Of a DNA stretch of 64,000 nucleotides, positions 61,111 to 64,000 are shown in pieces. The notes beneath the pieces were generated by a model. It saw only the letters and a list, made by a program, of their open reading frames with translations, did not search any database and was not told where the DNA came from. The DNA lies in NCBI RefSeq assembly GCF_004801405.1, contig NZ_SSOB01000001.1, positions 310,001 through 374,000 on the forward strand. Reading direction: 5' to 3'. The stretch comes from Cohnella fermenti (GTDB taxonomy: Bacteria > Bacillota > Bacilli > Paenibacillales > Paenibacillaceae). Every line of letters begins with the position of its first letter. Within the stretch, counting starts at the first letter, position 1. The position numbers and the translations under genes are program-made.

Positions 61111-62193
61111 TCAGAAGCGGGCGGCCCATACGCAGACGGGCTTCGAGACCGTCACGGAGTGGCCCGTGAAGCTCGGCAAGCCGCTCTCCGGGTCGAGCTT
61201 GAACACGGCGAGGTTGTTCGTATCGCGATTCGCGGCGATCAGGTAACGTCCTCCCGGCACGATCGAGAAGTGGCGGGGATGCTTGCCCTGGGCGCCGACG
61301 TGCTCAAGGAAGCTCAGCTTGCCGGACTCCTCGTCGACCGAATAGACCGCGAGGCTGTCGTGGCCGCGATTCGAGCCGTACAGGAACCGGCCGTCCGCCG
61401 ACAGCGCGATCTCGGCGGTCGTGTTCTCTCCCTCGAAGCCGTCCGGCAGCGTGGAGAGGGTCTGGAACGGATGCAGCGCCCCGGCTTCGGCGTCGTAGCC
61501 GAGCGCCGTCACGGTGGAGTCCACTTCGTTGATGACGTAAGCGAACCGCCCGTTCGGATGGAACGCGAGGTGGCGCGGGCCCGCTCCGGGATGCAGCGCC
61601 GTCTCGCCGCGGAGCTTCAACGCATCGCCTTCGATCGTGTACGCGATGATGCGGTCGATTCCCAGCTCGCAGACGAACAGGTAACGGCCGTCCGGGCTGT
61701 GGAACGAGGAGTGCGTATGCGGCCTGTCCTGCCGCTCGGGATTGCCGCCCTGGCCGACGTGCTGACGCTCGTCGAGGAGCTTGCTGATGCGGCCGTCCTC
61801 CTCCAGGGCGGTCAGGCTGACCGTGCCTTGGTGATAGCTGGTCAAGGTCAGGTAGCGGTTGCCCGGGCTGATCTGGATATGGCATGCCGGCCCGGTCGAT
61901 GCCAGCGAGCGGTCTTCTTCCGTCAGCGCCCCGGTGCTTGGATCGATGGCGATCCGCACGGCGTCGCTCGCCTTGCCGCCGTCGTCCGACTGGATCTCCG
62001 CGATGGCGTACAGGCGCTTGTTCGCCGCATCCAGTTGGAGGAAGGTCGGGTTCTTGAAGCCGGACAGCCCGCTTAGCGGCTCGAGCGTGCCGTTCTCCTC
62101 ATTGAAGGAATAAGAATAGATGCCGTTGCCGTCCTCCTCGGCGTAGGAGCCAACCAGCACAAGCATCCGATCATTCATTGTGGCCAATGTCAA
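61111..62193 (-). CDS. pgl: Seven-bladed beta-propeller lactonase, 6-phosphogluconolactonase type
   Basis: A 360-residue propeller of the YbhE/YkgB lactonase family, cytoplasmic. Hallmarks are VGSYAEEDGNGIYSY at the start, PACHIQISPGNRYL, the conserved RPHTHSSFHSPDGRYLFV, GAGPRHLAFHPNGRFAYV and GKHPRHFSIVPGGRYL, each marking a blade. It would hydrolyse 6-phosphogluconolactone, the one oxidative step missing from the zwf-gnd operon 5 kb away. The ribosome site is weak: TTG at 62193 follows GCGGGG; ATG at 62178 is an alternative. Related proteins can have other lactone or redox-linked roles. Confidence 0.82.
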   Translation of the reverse strand: MTLATMNDRMLVLVGSYAEEDGNGIYSYSFNEENGTLEPLSGLSGFKNPTFLQLDAANKRLYAIAEIQSDDGGKASDAVRIAIDPSTGALTEEDRSLASTGPACHIQISPGNRYLTLTSYHQGTVSLTALEEDGRISKLLDERQHVGQGGNPERQDRPHTHSSFHSPDGRYLFVCELGIDRIIAYTIEGDALKLRGETALHPGAGPRHLAFHPNGRFAYVINEVDSTVTALGYDAEAGALHPFQTLSTLPDGFEGENTTAEIALSADGRFLYGSNRGHDSLAVYSVDEESGKLSFLEHVGAQGKHPRHFSIVPGGRYLIAANRDTNNLAVFKLDPESGLPSFTGHSVTVSKPVCVWAARF

Positions 62194-62300
62194 TAACCCC
62201 GCTTCTTATGGAATATTAGAATAGTTTTATTGTAGCTTTCCGAAGGAACGCTGTAAAATAGTCCACGGAAGATGATGAATAGACAGGGGAACGAAGTCGA

Positions 62301-62927
62301 ATGGGCATGATCGAACAACTAGAGCAACCGAAGACCAGAATCCAACTGCTCGCGGAGAGCAATCGTTCGAAGATCGGGCAAGGCATACGCAAGCCGCGCT
62401 TCCGCAAGCCGAAGAATTGGACGGTGCAAAATCGAATTCTGATGTCGCTCCTCATCACGGAGGACGTCAAGCTGTCCGAGCTTGCCGAGCTTGTCGGCGT
62501 CGCGCCGCGCACGGTCGCGGCTTGGATCTACGAAGGCGTATATCCGACGGAGGAGCACCGGGCGTTTATCGCCCACAGGTTCGGCCTGCCGCAGACCGTG
62601 CTGTTCTACCCGGACTCGGAATGGGGCCGGCTGGAGGGCGAGGAGTCCGGCCGCTTCTACAAGCGGGCGCTGCTCGGGGCGAAGAAGAACCGGATTCTGT
62701 CGGGGCTGTTCGCCGTCCACGGCATCTCCCCGGCGGACTTCAGCCGCAAGCGGGGAGTGTCGCCGGGCACGACGAGGAAGTACATGCACGCGGGAGCCAT
62801 GCCGGACCCGGCCTATCGCGCCATCTTCTGCGAGTACTTCGGCCTTCCCGAGGAGATCCTGTTCCACGAGGCGGGAGAACGAGCCGGGGCCGGCGACCCG
62901 AAGGACGTCGCCGGCGGGAAGGGATAG
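62301..62927 (+). CDS. Protein with two tandem helix-turn-helix-like units, unassigned
   Basis: A 208-residue basic-to-neutral soluble protein. Residues about 44-104 and 130-190 are homologous copies: each starts NRIL, has an LS/FS helix with GV(A/S)P followed by T and a turn (AAWIYEG, RKYMHAG), then a P-x4-RA helix and ends FGLP-x3-LF. The turn and helix pattern is that of a Cro/XRE-like or MerR-like DNA-binding unit. AGGGG lies upstream of the ATG. No effector domain is seen; the last 18 residues are Gly/Ala/Asp-rich. It could be a DNA-binding regulator, but nothing nearby indicates a target. Confidence 0.65.
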   Translation: MGMIEQLEQPKTRIQLLAESNRSKIGQGIRKPRFRKPKNWTVQNRILMSLLITEDVKLSELAELVGVAPRTVAAWIYEGVYPTEEHRAFIAHRFGLPQTVLFYPDSEWGRLEGEESGRFYKRALLGAKKNRILSGLFAVHGISPADFSRKRGVSPGTTRKYMHAGAMPDPAYRAIFCEYFGLPEEILFHEAGERAGAGDPKDVAGGKG

Positions 62928-63021
62928 TGCCGGAACGAGAGGCGCGATGGGATGACGGAACGGCGCTGACGCTGAAGTGAGGGAATAAGTTGGAACGACG
63001 GAATAGCGACGGACGGACTCG

Positions 63022-63053
63022 GAGCAGGCTTGTTGGCCTGCTTCGTTTTTTTT
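63022..63053 (+). terminator. Rho-independent terminator
   Basis: GAGCAGGC pairs with GCCTGCTTC and is followed by eight T residues, 95 bases after the duplicated-HTH gene. Confidence 0.88.
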
Positions 63054-63111
63054 GGAGGAATTGGTTGGTGGGGAGCGAGGCGGGGCGGCTGTTCGGCGCG
63101 TGAGACGATTT

Positions 63112-63284
63112 TATGCGAAAAATCACATACGTTCGGAGGGAAAAGGGGCTTCGAGGCGCAACGAATGTGAAAAATCACATACATGGCGGAATTCCGGCCT
63201 CGAATGGCTGGATGTATGCGAAAAATCACATAAAACACCTCGATTCCCGCGAAATCCAGGCCGACGAATGTGAAAAATCATATA
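63112..63284 (+). repeat. Cluster of four dispersed TGTGA-AAAA-TCACA elements
   Basis: Units at 63112-63129, 63164-63180, 63215-63232 and 63267-63284, about 51 bases apart, alternate between TATGCGAAAAATCACATA and AATGTGAAAAATCACAT. Their order and the intervening text (CCTCGA-TTCC-GCG, then CCGACGAATG) match the cluster at 11.1 kb, showing a common origin. They precede the next gene and hold no gene. Confidence 0.85.
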
Positions 63285-63366
63285 AAATCGAATGAATCGC
63301 CGGATCAAGAGGGGCATGAGGGCAAACTAGGGAGACAGAGACAGAAGCGCGAGGAGGGGAAATGCT

Positions 63367-63852
63367 ATGAAGCTCGGAGACAGGGAAGGACTTCGCGAAC
63401 TGGCCGCTCGCTTGATGGAGATGCTCCGTCTCGAAGCGGAAGAGGAGCGGCTATACCTTGCGAGCCGAGGGGCAAGCAGCGCGGAGCGGACTGCCGAACG
63501 AGCCTGCTGCGAAGGGGAGCCGGACGGGGGAGCCGAAGGCGCTTCGGCCGAAGCGTTCGCCCTGCCGCCCTCCGACTTGTTCGCTTTGATCAGCCAAGCC
63601 CTAGCCCGTTTGGAAGCTGGAGGTCAGTTGTCGGTGTTGCTCTCCGGCAGTCGTGCGGACAAGGAATTGTCGTTTGTGATTGCGGAGCTGGAGCGGGAAT
63701 GGGACCGGGGGCGGGAGACGCCGAACGGAGCAGAGGAGGAGAACATAGCCTTCCGCCCGGGCGCCATCGAAGTGGACAGCATTGCCGGCCGGGGCACGAC
63801 CTTCACCATCCGTCTGCCGGAGGAGGGACTTGGCGAGCAGCACAGCAGCTAG
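63367..63852 (+). CDS. Small GHKL-like remnant or degenerate histidine-kinase ATPase domain
   Basis: A 161-residue protein. The last third, GAIEVDSIAGRGTTFTIRLP, matches the G2 end of histidine-kinase ATPase domains, and DLFALISQALARLEAGGQLSVLLSG resembles the N-box helix region, but the N-box Asn, the G1 (DxGxG) loop and any His-containing dimerisation helix are missing. The N-terminus is a short, charged helical stretch (ELAARLMEMLRLEAEEERLY). GGGGAAATGCT precedes the ATG, so it is probably expressed. It could be a decayed sporulation-kinase relative or a small regulator that kept the fold. Translation is intact throughout. Confidence 0.5.
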   Translation: MKLGDREGLRELAARLMEMLRLEAEEERLYLASRGASSAERTAERACCEGEPDGGAEGASAEAFALPPSDLFALISQALARLEAGGQLSVLLSGSRADKELSFVIAELEREWDRGRETPNGAEEENIAFRPGAIEVDSIAGRGTTFTIRLPEEGLGEQHSS

Positions 63853-64000
63853 GAGCAGAGAGGAAGTGTGCCGCAGTTGTGCAAGATCACCCTACTCCTC
63901 ACCCCCGCCAATTCGCCTATCGCCACGAGTGTTATCCAGACAAATTCCGCCTCTCCCCGCTGTTCCGTGTCCAAGATGGACCTGCTTCCCCACACTAATC

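Overview
The window looks like chromosomal DNA of a GC-rich, spore-forming Firmicute of the Paenibacillaceae (Paenibacillus or Cohnella-like). The signs are strong AGGAGG-type ribosome sites with frequent GTG and TTG starts, sigma-A promoters of TTGACA-17-TATAAT type, a CcpN/PpsR/PpdK/SR1P set, a cold-shock gene followed by ydjO, and LplB/YtcP-type sugar importers. The species cannot be named from sequence alone. There are 53 supported genes, no rRNA or tRNA, and one complete insertion sequence.

Left edge (1-2.2 kb): two AT-richer genes, a 5'-truncated beta-propeller-like protein and a secreted M23 peptidase. 2.4-10.7 kb: one operon with a flavin-dependent monooxygenase, a complete peptide-type ABC importer (with the two ATPases fused) and an M20 amidohydrolase; by analogy with yxe/ytm operons this may be salvage of an N-acylated, S-modified cysteine. 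10.7-11.7 kb: gene-free and repeat-rich.

11.7-18.6 kb: a gluconeogenesis control block. An SR1P-like zinc peptide gene overlaps the start of pyruvate phosphate dikinase (ppdK) and is followed, after a repeat array split by an IS4-family element, by ccpN and ppsR. 18.8-43.2 kb: a large carbohydrate-catabolism locus. It holds a FadR-type GntR regulator, five short-chain dehydrogenases, a 2-hydroxyacid dehydrogenase, a cupin, a metallo-beta-lactamase-fold hydrolase, the lower half of inositol catabolism (iolC, iolJ, iolA), a CUT1 importer, an SMP-30 lactonase, an aldo/keto reductase, and two GH36-type glycosidases, one cytoplasmic and one large and secreted. Three promoters in this locus share an 11-bp TTGTATACTAA box over the -10 element, suggesting one regulon. 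The gene set suggests import of an alpha-galactoside, possibly of a cyclitol, and stepwise oxidation of the aglycone.

43.3-48.3 kb: a MATE pump, a DrrAB-like ABC exporter, a lipoprotein and a repeat-rich gap. 48.3-56.5 kb: a LysR regulator divergent from zwf-tkt-tal-pgi-gnd, which together cover most of the pentose phosphate cycle; a lactonase that could supply the missing step is at 61-62 kb. 56.6-64 kb: an SDR with a palindromic operator, two paralogous CAP-domain lipoproteins, a gene behind a leader terminator, cold-shock genes, a protein with a duplicated helix-turn-helix unit, and a tiny GHKL-like remnant.

Several unrelated families of short palindromic or tandem repeats (52-bp hairpin array, 51-bp array, dispersed TGTGAAAAATCACA elements) fill the intergenic regions and are the least explained part of the window.
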